Shown here one piece after another: positions 14,679 to 21,585 of a DNA stretch of 29,144 nucleotides. A program made the position numbers and the translations under genes. Positions within the stretch are counted from its first letter, which is position 1. The number at the start of each line of letters is the position of its first letter. The stretch comes from a virus, in IMG/VR virus record IMGVR_UViG_3300009169_000074, positions 1-29,144 of that record. One strand, written 5' to 3'. The notes under the pieces are model-generated. The model did no database searches. It saw only the letters and a list, made by a program, of their open reading frames with translations, and had not been told where the DNA came from.

Positions 14679-15896
14679 ATGTCGTTGAAAAATGTTTATG
14701 TTGCTTTGGAAGAAATCGCAAATGAGCCTTCTACTAATGCAAAACAGTCTCTAATTCAGAAATATCTAGATATTCCATATTTTAAAGAAGTGGCGTATTT
14801 TGCATATAATCCATTTCTAAAATATAAAATCTCTGATGTTCCTGCAGCGAAATTTGACTCATCAAGATCTGCCGCAGATATTTTCAGCATATTAAAGCAT
14901 CTATCTACACAGCGTGGAGCAAATAATCAAGATCGTGATGCTTTGTCTAGAATATCATCAATAGATTCTGAAACGATATCTGTAGTAAACAGAATTCTTA
15001 AAAGTGATTTGCGGTGCGGGGCCGGAATAACACTATTTAGGAAATTTATTCCAGAAATTCCTGTACATGAACCTATGCTGTGTGGAAAAGAATTTGATAA
15101 ATTTATGAAAGTTGCAGGATCCTATGATAATGTAGCAACTTCCATAAAACAAGATGGAGTGCGAGTATGGGCAATAGTTATTGGTGAGAATGTTCGTTAT
15201 ATTTCCCGCAACGGCAAAGAATTTCCTAATTTCGATGTTTTTAACGAACATCTAATTTCAGCTGTTAAAGAGATGAATTTATCAGAAATCCAGGTAATTT
15301 TTGACGGAGAGGTAATCACTAAAGACAAAGACTTTCAAAAGGTACTTACTCAATTTCGCAGACTTACAGAAGCAACTAAAGATATTTTCGAATTTAGAAT
15401 TTTTGATATTGTCTTAGATAAGCCATTTACTGAAAGATATGAATTACTTAAGGAATATTTTGTCGAAGATTATGAAGTTAATCGTCCTATCGTTAATTTG
15501 GTTTATCATTCTAGACACCTCAATTCCAAGGAAGGGATCTTTAAGCTTCTAGATCAGGTTATAGACGAAGGTGAAGAGGGTCTGGTAGTGAAGACCTTGA
15601 ATGGTCCTTATGAATTTAAAAGGTCTAATCATTGGTGTAAATTGAAAAGGTTTTATACTGAAGATTTGCCTGTAATTGGTATGGAATACGGCACTGGTAA
15701 ATATAAGGATAGACTAGGAGCTTTGATCTGTGATTTCAATGGAGTTAAGGTTAGTGTTGGTTCTGGGTATGATGATTATGAACGAACTGAGCTTATGCTT
15801 AATATTCCGTCCATGATAGAGGTAAAATACCAATCTGTGACAAAAGATGGAAGCCTTAGGTTTCCTGTATTCATGAGAGTTAGAGAGGATAAATGA
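14679..15896 (+). CDS. ATP-dependent DNA ligase
   Basis: 405 residues. Nucleotidyltransferase motifs: I, SIKQDGVRVWA with the AMP-accepting lysine K157 (KxDG form); III, FDGEV (208-212); IV, EEGLVVK (299-305); V, WCKLKR (319-324). The C-terminus, with GTGKYKDRLGALICDFNG and SLRFPVFMRVREDK, is the OB-fold domain. The enzyme seals nicks in phage DNA during replication and recombination, using ATP. The start is the ATG after TTGGAGG; an in-frame TTG at 14667 lies inside that SD and is rejected. The N-terminal 130 residues form a helical domain like the one in T4-type ligases. The stop TGA overlaps the start of the HNH gene (ATGA), and the last codons are duplicated after that gene. Confidence 0.9.
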   Translation: MSLKNVYVALEEIANEPSTNAKQSLIQKYLDIPYFKEVAYFAYNPFLKYKISDVPAAKFDSSRSAADIFSILKHLSTQRGANNQDRDALSRISSIDSETISVVNRILKSDLRCGAGITLFRKFIPEIPVHEPMLCGKEFDKFMKVAGSYDNVATSIKQDGVRVWAIVIGENVRYISRNGKEFPNFDVFNEHLISAVKEMNLSEIQVIFDGEVITKDKDFQKVLTQFRRLTEATKDIFEFRIFDIVLDKPFTERYELLKEYFVEDYEVNRPIVNLVYHSRHLNSKEGIFKLLDQVIDEGEEGLVVKTLNGPYEFKRSNHWCKLKRFYTEDLPVIGMEYGTGKYKDRLGALICDFNGVKVSVGSGYDDYERTELMLNIPSMIEVKYQSVTKDGSLRFPVFMRVREDK

Positions 15897-16640
15897 TAAA
15901 AGGTACACACCATACTGTGAAAACTAAAGAAAAGATTAGTAAATCTTGCAAAGGCAAAAAACCATCTTTAGAAACAATTGAAAAGCGGGCAGCTAAATGC
16001 AGAGGTAAAAAACTGCGCCCTAAATCAGAAGAAGAAAAGCAGGTTTTACGTGAGAAGTGCAGTGGATGGCATCATACAGAAGAAGCAAAAAAGAATATAA
16101 GCAGAAATTTAAGAGGGGTACGTCGAGGGGGCCAAACAGATGATCATATAAAGAAAAATAGAGAAGCGCACTTAGGAAAAAAACATTCTGAAGAAACAAA
16201 AAAGAAAATGAGTATAACATCAAAGAAAAGAATGGAGCAATATGAAAATAGATTAAAAATATCTAAAACTTTAAAAGAACTTCTAAAAGATCCTACTAAA
16301 AATTCACAATGGCGTGGCGGTATTTCTTGTGAACCATATTGTATAATTTGGACTAAACAATATAAAAATGAAATAAAAGAAAGAGACGAGAACAAATGCT
16401 GGAACCCATTGTGTAGAAATAATAGTAAAGGATTTGGCCCTCACCATATAGATTATATAAAGAAAAATTGTCACCCAATGAATTTGATAACACTATGCAA
16501 ATCGTGCAATTCTCGTGCCAATTTTAATAGAACACAATGGAAAATATATTATACAGACATAATGTCTCAAAGATTTCCAGAACTTGTTGAATCTTACGCA
16601 ATATACCTAAAGAACAATTATGCAAATTGAGAGGATAAAT
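15883..16640. repeat. 12-base direct repeat GAGAGGATAAAT bordering the HNH gene
   Basis: Copies at 15883-15894 (last codons of the ligase) and 16629-16640 (immediately after the HNH coding sequence). The second copy is followed by AAATG, so in the ligase frame it would read E-D-K-stop and then the ATG of the next small gene. This is what an uninterrupted ligase-to-16643 junction would look like. Confidence 0.75.
15893..16630 (+). CDS. HNH homing endonuclease with NUMOD3-type repeats
   Basis: 245 residues. The N-terminal half is a set of basic NUMOD3-like repeats (HTVKTKEKISKSCKGKKPS; HHTEEAKKNISRNLRG; HSEETKKKMSITSKKR), which bind DNA. Then a 'WRGGISCEPYC' box and an HNH core: C169 and C174, GPHHIDY (H184, H185), N197 in MNLITLC, C202 and C205. 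The cysteines hold a structural zinc and the His/Asn residues the catalytic metal. Such genes are mobile and usually act on a site in or near the gene they follow, here the ligase. The ATG overlaps the ligase stop (ATGA), so translation is coupled. It appears intact. Confidence 0.85.
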   Translation: MIKGTHHTVKTKEKISKSCKGKKPSLETIEKRAAKCRGKKLRPKSEEEKQVLREKCSGWHHTEEAKKNISRNLRGVRRGGQTDDHIKKNREAHLGKKHSEETKKKMSITSKKRMEQYENRLKISKTLKELLKDPTKNSQWRGGISCEPYCIIWTKQYKNEIKERDENKCWNPLCRNNSKGFGPHHIDYIKKNCHPMNLITLCKSCNSRANFNRTQWKIYYTDIMSQRFPELVESYAIYLKNNYAN

Positions 16641-16642
16641 AA

Positions 16643-16735
16643 ATGATTTGGATACTATGCCCTTTAGCTTCATTGATCTATTTCTTTTATATTTTTAGTT
16701 ACAGAGAATCTGCACCAGCTAGTTGGGACAAATAA
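16643..16735 (+). CDS. 30-residue membrane peptide
   Basis: MIWILCPLASLIYFFYIFSY followed by RESAPASWDK: one hydrophobic helix and a short polar tail. The SD GAGAGG lies in the 12-base repeat after the HNH gene. It may have been the gene directly following the ligase before HNH insertion. Its own 3' end carries the next gene's SD (AAAGGAG). Short, so the call rests on context. Confidence 0.45.
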   Translation: MIWILCPLASLIYFFYIFSYRESAPASWDK

Positions 16736-16746
16736 AGGAGAATACA

Positions 16747-17019
16747 ATGGCATGGATTAGATCTCAGGATAGAAGTATGGTTTTAGACATTAATAGAGTT
16801 TTGGTAGAAAAAGAGGGCGCAGAATATTTAATACGTGCTACAGTTGTAAGTGGATGGTCACCATATATAGTAGGCAAGTTTTCTACATTTGAAAATGCAA
16901 TGAAGGAATTAGATGAGATTGTTTCTTGGCTAAATAATGATATAACATATGCTAAAAATGGTGAATATATAACTGGAATGTTTGCTAATAATGTATATCA
17001 TGTAAATGAAGACGTATAA
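16747..17019 (+). CDS. Hypothetical 'WIRSQD'-type small protein
   Basis: 90 residues, start fixed by AAAGGAG before the ATG at 16747. It opens MAWIRSQDRSMVLDINRVLV and later has IVGKFSTFENAMKELDEI. I recall a family of short proteins with 'WIRSQD' at the start and a 'LG.Y.t.ekA..vLdeI' helix, common in Firmicutes and their phages. The match is by pattern only. Function unknown. Next gene begins 11 bases downstream. Confidence 0.65.
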   Translation: MAWIRSQDRSMVLDINRVLVEKEGAEYLIRATVVSGWSPYIVGKFSTFENAMKELDEIVSWLNNDITYAKNGEYITGMFANNVYHVNEDV

Positions 17020-17029
17020 GAAGGAAAAC

Positions 17030-17620
17030 ATGAAAAAAATTGGAATAGATTTTGATGCTGTACTAGTTCAATCTGATCTAATTCTCTGCCAAATACTAAC
17101 AGAAAAGCTTGGGTATGTAGTTCTTCCAGAGAGAATTAAAGCTTATGCTATAGAAGAGTGCTGCCCTGAACTATCATCAGATGACGTCAGAGATGTTATT
17201 GAGAAGCTAGTCTGTATGGAATATACGTTTCAAATTCCTCAATATCCTGGTGCTTTAGACTTCCTTAAATGGTATGGAAAATCAAATGAGATCATCATCA
17301 TAACAAACAGAATAGATCTTGAACCTGTAGAAGTGTATCTGAGACATCATCTAGATAAAAATACCTTTGATCAGATAAGACTTTTTTATGCAAAGGAAAA
17401 AGGCCCTTTGGCAAGAAGCTTGGGTCTAGAATATTTTATTGAAGATCATCTAGTAAATGTCATCAATCTAGCAAACCATGGAGTAATTCCTATTCTTTTT
17501 AGGCAGAATTGGAATGAAAATGTAATTTCAAAAAGAAGTAATTTGTTTGATCTTGTTCATTTTGTCAACTCATGGGAAGATATCTATTATTTTGTTGGAT
17601 GCGAACTTTTTGGGTATTAA
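17030..17620 (+). CDS. HAD-superfamily phosphatase / nucleotidase-like
   Basis: 196 residues. Motif I GIDFDAVL (nucleophile D7, acid/base D9), motif II IIIITNR (T92), a candidate motif III lysine in AKEKGPLARSLG (K122 or K124), and motif IV IEDH (D139). These define a HAD fold with a small alpha-helical cap between motifs I and II. Phage members include 5'-nucleotidases and deoxynucleotide monophosphatases that tune nucleotide pools. The usual DxDG is DFDA here, a mild variant. The start is the ATG after AAGGAAAAC; a longer opening at 17006 overlaps the preceding gene and is less likely. It ends P3-driven transcription just before promoter P4. Confidence 0.75.
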   Translation: MKKIGIDFDAVLVQSDLILCQILTEKLGYVVLPERIKAYAIEECCPELSSDDVRDVIEKLVCMEYTFQIPQYPGALDFLKWYGKSNEIIIITNRIDLEPVEVYLRHHLDKNTFDQIRLFYAKEKGPLARSLGLEYFIEDHLVNVINLANHGVIPILFRQNWNENVISKRSNLFDLVHFVNSWEDIYYFVGCELFGY

Positions 17621-17623
17621 TAT

Positions 17624-17652
17624 GTCCCTTTCTTAAAGCTTTATGATATAAT
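17624..17652 (+). promoter_or_regulatory. Plus-strand promoter P4 (GTCCCTTTCTT / TATAAT)
   Basis: GTCCCTTTCTT at 17624-17634 and TATAAT at 17647-17652 (TGATATAATAAA), distance 23. The T-run has one C. It drives the membrane-protein cluster from 17677. Confidence 0.72.
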
Positions 17653-17676
17653 AAACTTAAAACTGAGGAGGATGTT

Positions 17677-17865
17677 ATGGTTAAAATGAGACTTACTATT
17701 GTGTGCGAGTACGTAGCAAATCCTGAGCATTATGGTACTGAAGATCCAGTTGAAATGGCAAAAATAGACATGAAAAACTTTAGTGAAAACCCAGATCTTC
17801 TGTCGGAAATGATCATCACAGATGAATACACAGCTATCGTAGAACCTGTAAAAGGAGAAGATTGA
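17677..17865 (+). CDS. Hypothetical small acidic protein
   Basis: 62 residues after GAGGAGG. It starts MVKMRLTIVCEYVANPEHYG and continues TEDPVEMAKIDMKNFSENPD, ending VEPVKGED: a beta strand, an acidic helix and a second strand. It looks like the widespread short phage proteins with 'NPEHYG..DP.EMA.iD', whose function is unknown. Its TGA overlaps the next ATG (TGATG), so the two are coupled. Confidence 0.65.
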   Translation: MVKMRLTIVCEYVANPEHYGTEDPVEMAKIDMKNFSENPDLLSEMIITDEYTAIVEPVKGED

Positions 17866-18275
17866 TGGAAATACAAAAAAAGAATTCACTCTATAGACTG
17901 TTTATCTGGTGTCTTAAAGTCTGTGACAGATTTACAGACAAAAATATGGCTTATAGATATAGGAATCAGACCAATTTATGCCATTTTGTCAGAGTGATTG
18001 TATTCTATACTCCATTAGTATTCTTTCTCAATTTTCTTTCTTATTCTGTCATTTTAACGTCTGTATTTTTACTGTTTTTCTGGTTTAATTTAAAGGATCT
18101 AGGCATTGTATTGCTTTTACTTACAGCAACGGTTGCGTTTACATTCGGCGCTGTAGCTTTAGGATTTAAACTTTCTAAACTTGAAAAGTATGAATTTTAC
18201 AAGATTACTACTAAGTTTATCAAAGCCAAAAAAGACAAGATTTGTCCTTACATCACATTTGAAGGAGAAAAATAA
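17865..18275 (+). CDS. Membrane protein with three hydrophobic segments
   Basis: 136 residues from the ATG overlapping the upstream stop (an in-frame TTG at 17862 is rejected). After a basic N-terminus (KKNSLYRLFIWCLKVCDRF) come hydrophobic stretches around residues 43-60 (IVFYTPLVFFLNFLSYSV), 61-74 (ILTSVFLLFFWFN) and 80-100 (IVLLLLTATVAFTFGAVALG). Then a charged cytosolic tail rich in Lys, ending HFEGEK-like. No family recognised. It forms a translationally coupled pair with the gene before it and probably the membrane protein after it. Confidence 0.65.
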   Translation: MEIQKKNSLYRLFIWCLKVCDRFTDKNMAYRYRNQTNLCHFVRVIVFYTPLVFFLNFLSYSVILTSVFLLFFWFNLKDLGIVLLLLTATVAFTFGAVALGFKLSKLEKYEFYKITTKFIKAKKDKICPYITFEGEK

Positions 18276-18276
18276 T

Positions 18277-18573
18277 ATGTGGTTTATTCTATCCTTGCCT
18301 TTCACAGTGTTTTCTATACTAGTATGCGCGGGTCTTATATGCATTGAAACTTTAGTGCATTTTAAAGTAGAATCAGCATCTGTTGTCAGTTCTACTGTAT
18401 GTTCATTTGTTGACGCAGAGAGAACTGATACTGGTATAAAAATCAAAGTTAAATGTAATGATAAAGAATACTACAGCTATGATAGAAGCTTGTTAGTTTG
18501 GTATGTAAAAAATCCAAGCAAAGAAGCTAACTGCCTTATAACCGCCGATGGCAATATTATTAAAGGTGAATAA
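18277..18573 (+). CDS. Membrane-anchored small protein
   Basis: 98 residues, start set by GAAGGAGAAAAATAAT before ATG at 18277. One N-terminal hydrophobic helix MWFILSLPFTVFSILVCAGL, then a soluble domain with ASVVSSTVCSFVDAERTDTG, IKIKVKCNDKEYYSYDRS and NCLITADGNIIKG, which looks beta-rich. No lipobox or clear signal peptidase site. Two cysteines outside the anchor could pair if exported. The gene starts two bases after the previous stop and ends directly at the next start. Confidence 0.65.
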   Translation: MWFILSLPFTVFSILVCAGLICIETLVHFKVESASVVSSTVCSFVDAERTDTGIKIKVKCNDKEYYSYDRSLLVWYVKNPSKEANCLITADGNIIKGE

Positions 18574-18906
18574 ATGGATAGAAATATGACAACGAAAATT
18601 CCTATTGATTACTTTTCAGAAATAAACAATAAATTTAAAAAAGTTACATACGGGGAAATTATACAAACTCTAAAAATTGAACGCGTGGTATTAGAAACGT
18701 TTGTGTTTAGAGACACTAAAACGGTGAGCGCAATTGATGGGTTATTAGATATTATGATTGAAAAAATGCTACATTTATCATATAGGTACAGTTTATGGGA
18801 TTTATGTCTGAACTGGAACACTCATCCTACGCAAACACTGCATATTTCAGAGACTAAATATATCAATGTTGCAGATATATCAATCTATAAAGAAATCCAG
18901 AGGTAA
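18574..18906 (+). CDS. Hypothetical protein
   Basis: 110 residues beginning MDRNMTTKIPIDYFSEINNK immediately after the previous TAA (TAAATGG), SD AAAGGTG. Mixed alpha/beta with YGEIIQTLKIERVVLETFVF, a helix MIEKMLHLSYRYSLWDLCLN, and a C-terminal WNTHPTQTLHISETKYINV. No family recognised. Part of the P4 operon. Confidence 0.6.
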   Translation: MDRNMTTKIPIDYFSEINNKFKKVTYGEIIQTLKIERVVLETFVFRDTKTVSAIDGLLDIMIEKMLHLSYRYSLWDLCLNWNTHPTQTLHISETKYINVADISIYKEIQR

Positions 18907-18913
18907 TGAATAG

Positions 18914-19168
18914 ATGAACATGATGAAAAAGGCTTGGTTAACCGCGGCATCAGAAAATTTGTATTCTTTAACTCTTGAAAGTGAGAAAGTTGATACTTTA
19001 GAAAGTATTACATCACAAGATGAAATATTTCCTAAAAATCCTACAGCAGAACATCCATTAAGGAGAGTAAGTATAATCAGATATCTAACTGAAGAAGATC
19101 TTATAAACCTATACGATACTCTTGGTTCATTTTTAATAAGTATGTATGCAAAAGTTTATAAAAGATAA
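18914..19168 (+). CDS. Hypothetical protein
   Basis: 84 residues. Three possible starts lie close together (18914, 18920, 18923); AGAGG lies ten bases before the first. It begins MNMMKKAWLTAASENLYSLT, has an acidic middle (SITSQDEIFPKNPTAEHP) and a helical end (YLTEEDLINLYDTLGSFLIS). No family recognised. It is the last intact plus-strand gene before the endonuclease remnant and the converging capsid operon. Confidence 0.55.
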   Translation: MNMMKKAWLTAASENLYSLTLESEKVDTLESITSQDEIFPKNPTAEHPLRRVSIIRYLTEEDLINLYDTLGSFLISMYAKVYKR

Positions 19169-19194
19169 TCTTTTTAATAACTTAAATAAACTTA

Positions 19195-19458
19195 ATGCAT
19201 GCAGAGTTAGGCAAGATGTATGAGTCTTTAGGATTTGAACTAGATCATATATCTGGACCTAATTACTGGTATATTATTCAGGGTCGCAGGGAACACCTGG
19301 TTAAATATCAGAAGCATAAGTTAAATTGCCTATTAGAAAATTTTGATCCTTCCAAGACCGAATGGCAAAATATGCAGGACCATGGTTACGATAGAATTTG
19401 GGACTGCGGAAATTTAGTATATAGGTTTACAAAAAGAAGGCAAAAAGACGGTGCATAA
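19195..19458 (+). pseudogene. Homing endonuclease remnant (C-terminal domain only)
   Basis: 87 residues, MHAELGKMYESLGFELDHIS through YRFTKRRQKDGA. From GKMY to NLVY it matches residues 477-547 of the endonuclease at 5924-7579 at 59 of 71 positions (about 83%), for example GPNYWYI and EWQNMQDHG. Everything before the GKMY region is missing: no zinc finger, no TCLEKYG repeats, no nuclease core. At the junction GCAGAG-TTAGGCAAG looks like a collapsed form of the ADRRWFSGK codons. There is no SD. It is most simply the 3' scar of a lost endonuclease gene. Its stop lies inside the hairpin that ends the capsid operon. Confidence 0.75.
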
Positions 19459-19481
19459 TGAAATTATGTTCATTATGCACC
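19450..19481 (-). terminator. Terminator of the major capsid operon
   Basis: Perfect 13-bp arms GGTGCATAATGAA / TTCATTATGCACC with a six-base loop. On the minus strand it is followed by GTCTTTTTGCC, a short U-tract. It lies 17 bases after the capsid stop. On the plus strand no U-tract follows, but the strong stem may still block converging transcription. Confidence 0.8.
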
Positions 19482-19497
19482 GCGTAAGTTGTTGATA

Positions 19498-20703
19498 TTA
19501 GTCAGTAAAGTTATCTACTCTCACCCATCGATAATACAGGGACGAACCAAAAATATTTGAGTGTACCCCATATCTGCTCATTAGCCCGATTGTTGGGTTG
19601 AAAGAATCTTCAAAAGTTGCTTTACTTGCCATTAGTGAAATGTATGGCAGATAAATAATACCCGTGTCATAAGCAGATGGGCCTTTATAACCTACTAAGA
19701 AGCCTACCACTGAACTAAAGGTATCACGATATACAGAAATACGACCGTCTAGAGTACCAAGTCTTGCTACTCCAGTAGGAGCTGTATTTGCATCACCAGC
19801 TACGGGCCAAATAGTAAAAGCAGATGTTGCTTCAAAAATGGCACATACTGTTGGATGGCATACTGCCCAATTACCAGCGCCTCTACGGGTTGTAATAGCA
19901 ATGTCATTTGCTCTGCGAATTAGCAAATTAAACAGAGCACGATAACGTTCACCTTCCCATCTACCGTCACAAGTCAAATAATTCCATGAAGAACTTGTAG
20001 CAGTAGAACCGGTTGCTGAAGTTTTAATAGCAGTAATAAGTTCACGATCGATTTCCTGAGTAATTTCGTAACTCAGAATGTCCATCATTTCACCTTCAAG
20101 ATCTAGGCCGTGCATTGCTTTAAGATCTTGGGCTACTTCTTGAGACCAGCGGGCGCGTAGTTTACGGGTTTTAGCCTCTACTTGTGCTTTTTCTAGAGTC
20201 ATGTTAACTTCTTTGATATGAGTACCTGTACCGATACCGATACCAAAGTCAGAACCTACACCAGAACCTGCTTTAGATCCAAGAGCTTCCTGAGCAGAAG
20301 TAGTAGCAGAATAGGTGTAATCTGCATCAACGGTGTTATAACCTACTTCCTGGCCGTGAGAAACGCTATTATAAGTTTGACCTGCGCGATAACGCAGAGC
20401 AAAAGCTAGACCGACAGGACCTGTCATAGGCTGTACGCCTACTAGATCATGAGCTACTAGTTCAGGGAAAGTTCTACGTACCATAGGAATAGCGATTTGA
20501 TAGAAATCGCCGTTTGTGGTATAAGAACCGCTGCGGTTAAAAGTTGCTTCAATGTTAGAGCCAGATTCGTTTAATTGAGAAGTAAGCCAAAGCTCCTGAT
20601 TCTCAAGCATGATAGCTGTAGCATTTTTAACTTTTTGAGATCTAATGGGATTGCCTTCATTAAGGATATCTTCCCATTTCTTAACCATATCTTTTACGTT
20701 CAT
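19498..20703 (-). CDS. Major capsid protein, gp23-like
   Basis: 401 residues, shorter than T4 gp23 (521). Family landmarks: N-terminal KDMVKKWEDILNEGN and IMLENQELWL, then IAIPMVRRTFPELVAHDLVG, VQPMTGPVGLAFALRYRAG, LRARWSQEVAQDLKAMHGLD and the C-terminal YLPYISLMASKATFED. In T4 the N-terminal propeptide is removed by the gp21 protease after an (L/I)-x-E motif. Candidates here are L44-N45-E46 and L14-N15-E16. Hexamers build the head shell. SD AAGGAG, 12 bases after the scaffold stop. The shorter length reflects a reduced insertion domain. The propeptide shares a motif with the scaffold C-terminus. Confidence 0.92.
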   Translation of the reverse strand: MNVKDMVKKWEDILNEGNPIRSQKVKNATAIMLENQELWLTSQLNESGSNIEATFNRSGSYTTNGDFYQIAIPMVRRTFPELVAHDLVGVQPMTGPVGLAFALRYRAGQTYNSVSHGQEVGYNTVDADYTYSATTSAQEALGSKAGSGVGSDFGIGIGTGTHIKEVNMTLEKAQVEAKTRKLRARWSQEVAQDLKAMHGLDLEGEMMDILSYEITQEIDRELITAIKTSATGSTATSSSWNYLTCDGRWEGERYRALFNLLIRRANDIAITTRRGAGNWAVCHPTVCAIFEATSAFTIWPVAGDANTAPTGVARLGTLDGRISVYRDTFSSVVGFLVGYKGPSAYDTGIIYLPYISLMASKATFEDSFNPTIGLMSRYGVHSNIFGSSLYYRWVRVDNFTD

Positions 20704-20751
20704 TTAAATTTCTCCTTAACTTTTAAGAATTTCTTTCCATCTTTTAACCAT
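20660..20751 (-). repeat. 29-base imperfect direct repeat across the scaffold/capsid junction
   Basis: Minus-strand copies at 20723-20751 (encoding MVKRWKEIL near the scaffold C-terminus) and 20660-20688 (encoding MVKKWEDIL near the capsid N-terminus). They match at 24 of 29 positions, and all but one of the five differences keep or conserve the residue. Confidence 0.75.
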
Positions 20752-21576
20752 CTCAGAACGATAGGTTTGGAATGGAGTCTTGTTTTCATTTACTTCTTCT
20801 GTCTTTTCTGTTTTATCTTCTACAACGAGTTGCCCTTTGCCTTGAGGCTCTTCGGCTTCATCCATTGTACCTTCATCACACTCAGGGCATTTACCAGAAG
20901 TACACTTACTTTCTTGTACACTTTCAAAGCCGCAATTAGAACATTTACATGTATACTTTTTACTTTCTGCTTCATGTAGTTTATTTTCTACAATCAAAGA
21001 AAACTTGCGGTCAATTTCTTTTGCATTAGAAACGCCCTCTAGCAAACCTAGCACGCGTTTACGTTCAGGAGTTGTAAGACCTTCGCACTTCTTAGTTTTA
21101 TATAGCTCAGAAGCTAGATCCTGGGCATCAGATTCTATTACCAGTTTCTCTTCAGTTAGAGTATTGATTTCATCATTAAGTTTAACAATCTCGTCTCTGG
21201 CTTCACTCAGAAGCTCTCTGGCTTCTTCGTCAAGGACACCTTCATCAATGCCAATACGAACTTTAAATTGGTCAATTAGATCAGAGTATAGTTCACCTTT
21301 ACGAGCATATTCCATAATATTTTCAGGAATAATCATTTCTTCTTCTAGAATATCATCTACGAAGTTAGAAAATTTAGAAGTAATGTCTTTCTTGTAATCT
21401 TCAAACTTCTCTTCGTAATGCTCTAAAAGTTTTTCCTTTTCAGTTTCTAAAGCCTCATCAAGCTTTTCTTTGACCTTTATATCAACAAGATCATTAAGTT
21501 TCTCAGTAAGAGCAGCTTTTTGTTCTTCATTTAATGTTTCTGCTTTAAGCATATTTAGAATTTCATCAAACATCAT
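20716..21576 (-). CDS. Prohead core scaffold protein, gp22-like, with zinc ribbon
   Basis: 286 residues, largely acidic coiled coil as in T4 gp22 (269): ALETEKEKLLEHYEEKFEDY, then FVDDILEEEMIIPENIMEYA and EARDEIVKLNDEINTLTEEK. The position between the protease and capsid genes matches T4 order 21-22-23. Unusually, residues 210-233 form a zinc-ribbon-like CKCSNC...CPEC element (C212/C215, C230/C233), which T4 gp22 lacks as far as I recall. The C-terminus EMVKRWKEILKS resembles the capsid propeptide. The core guides shell assembly and is digested by gp21. The SD AAGGGGG precedes two adjacent ATGs. Confidence 0.8.
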   Translation of the reverse strand: MMFDEILNMLKAETLNEEQKAALTEKLNDLVDIKVKEKLDEALETEKEKLLEHYEEKFEDYKKDITSKFSNFVDDILEEEMIIPENIMEYARKGELYSDLIDQFKVRIGIDEGVLDEEARELLSEARDEIVKLNDEINTLTEEKLVIESDAQDLASELYKTKKCEGLTTPERKRVLGLLEGVSNAKEIDRKFSLIVENKLHEAESKKYTCKCSNCGFESVQESKCTSGKCPECDEGTMDEAEEPQGKGQLVVEDKTEKTEEVNENKTPFQTYRSEMVKRWKEILKS

Positions 21577-21585
21577 CAGACCCCC

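Noticed and set aside
10000-19480. tRNA genes in the plus-strand block
   Set aside because: I looked for T-loop-like GTTCRA motifs with matching stems and saw none convincing; a dedicated tRNA scan would settle it.
20575-20979. 134-codon plus-strand frame over the scaffold/capsid junction
   Set aside because: It is the reverse-strand shadow of the acidic scaffold gene and gives a low-complexity Phe/Leu-rich product without an SD.
21005-21397. 130-codon plus-strand frame, Ser-rich
   Set aside because: Shadow of the Glu/Leu-rich coiled coil of the scaffold protein read backwards.
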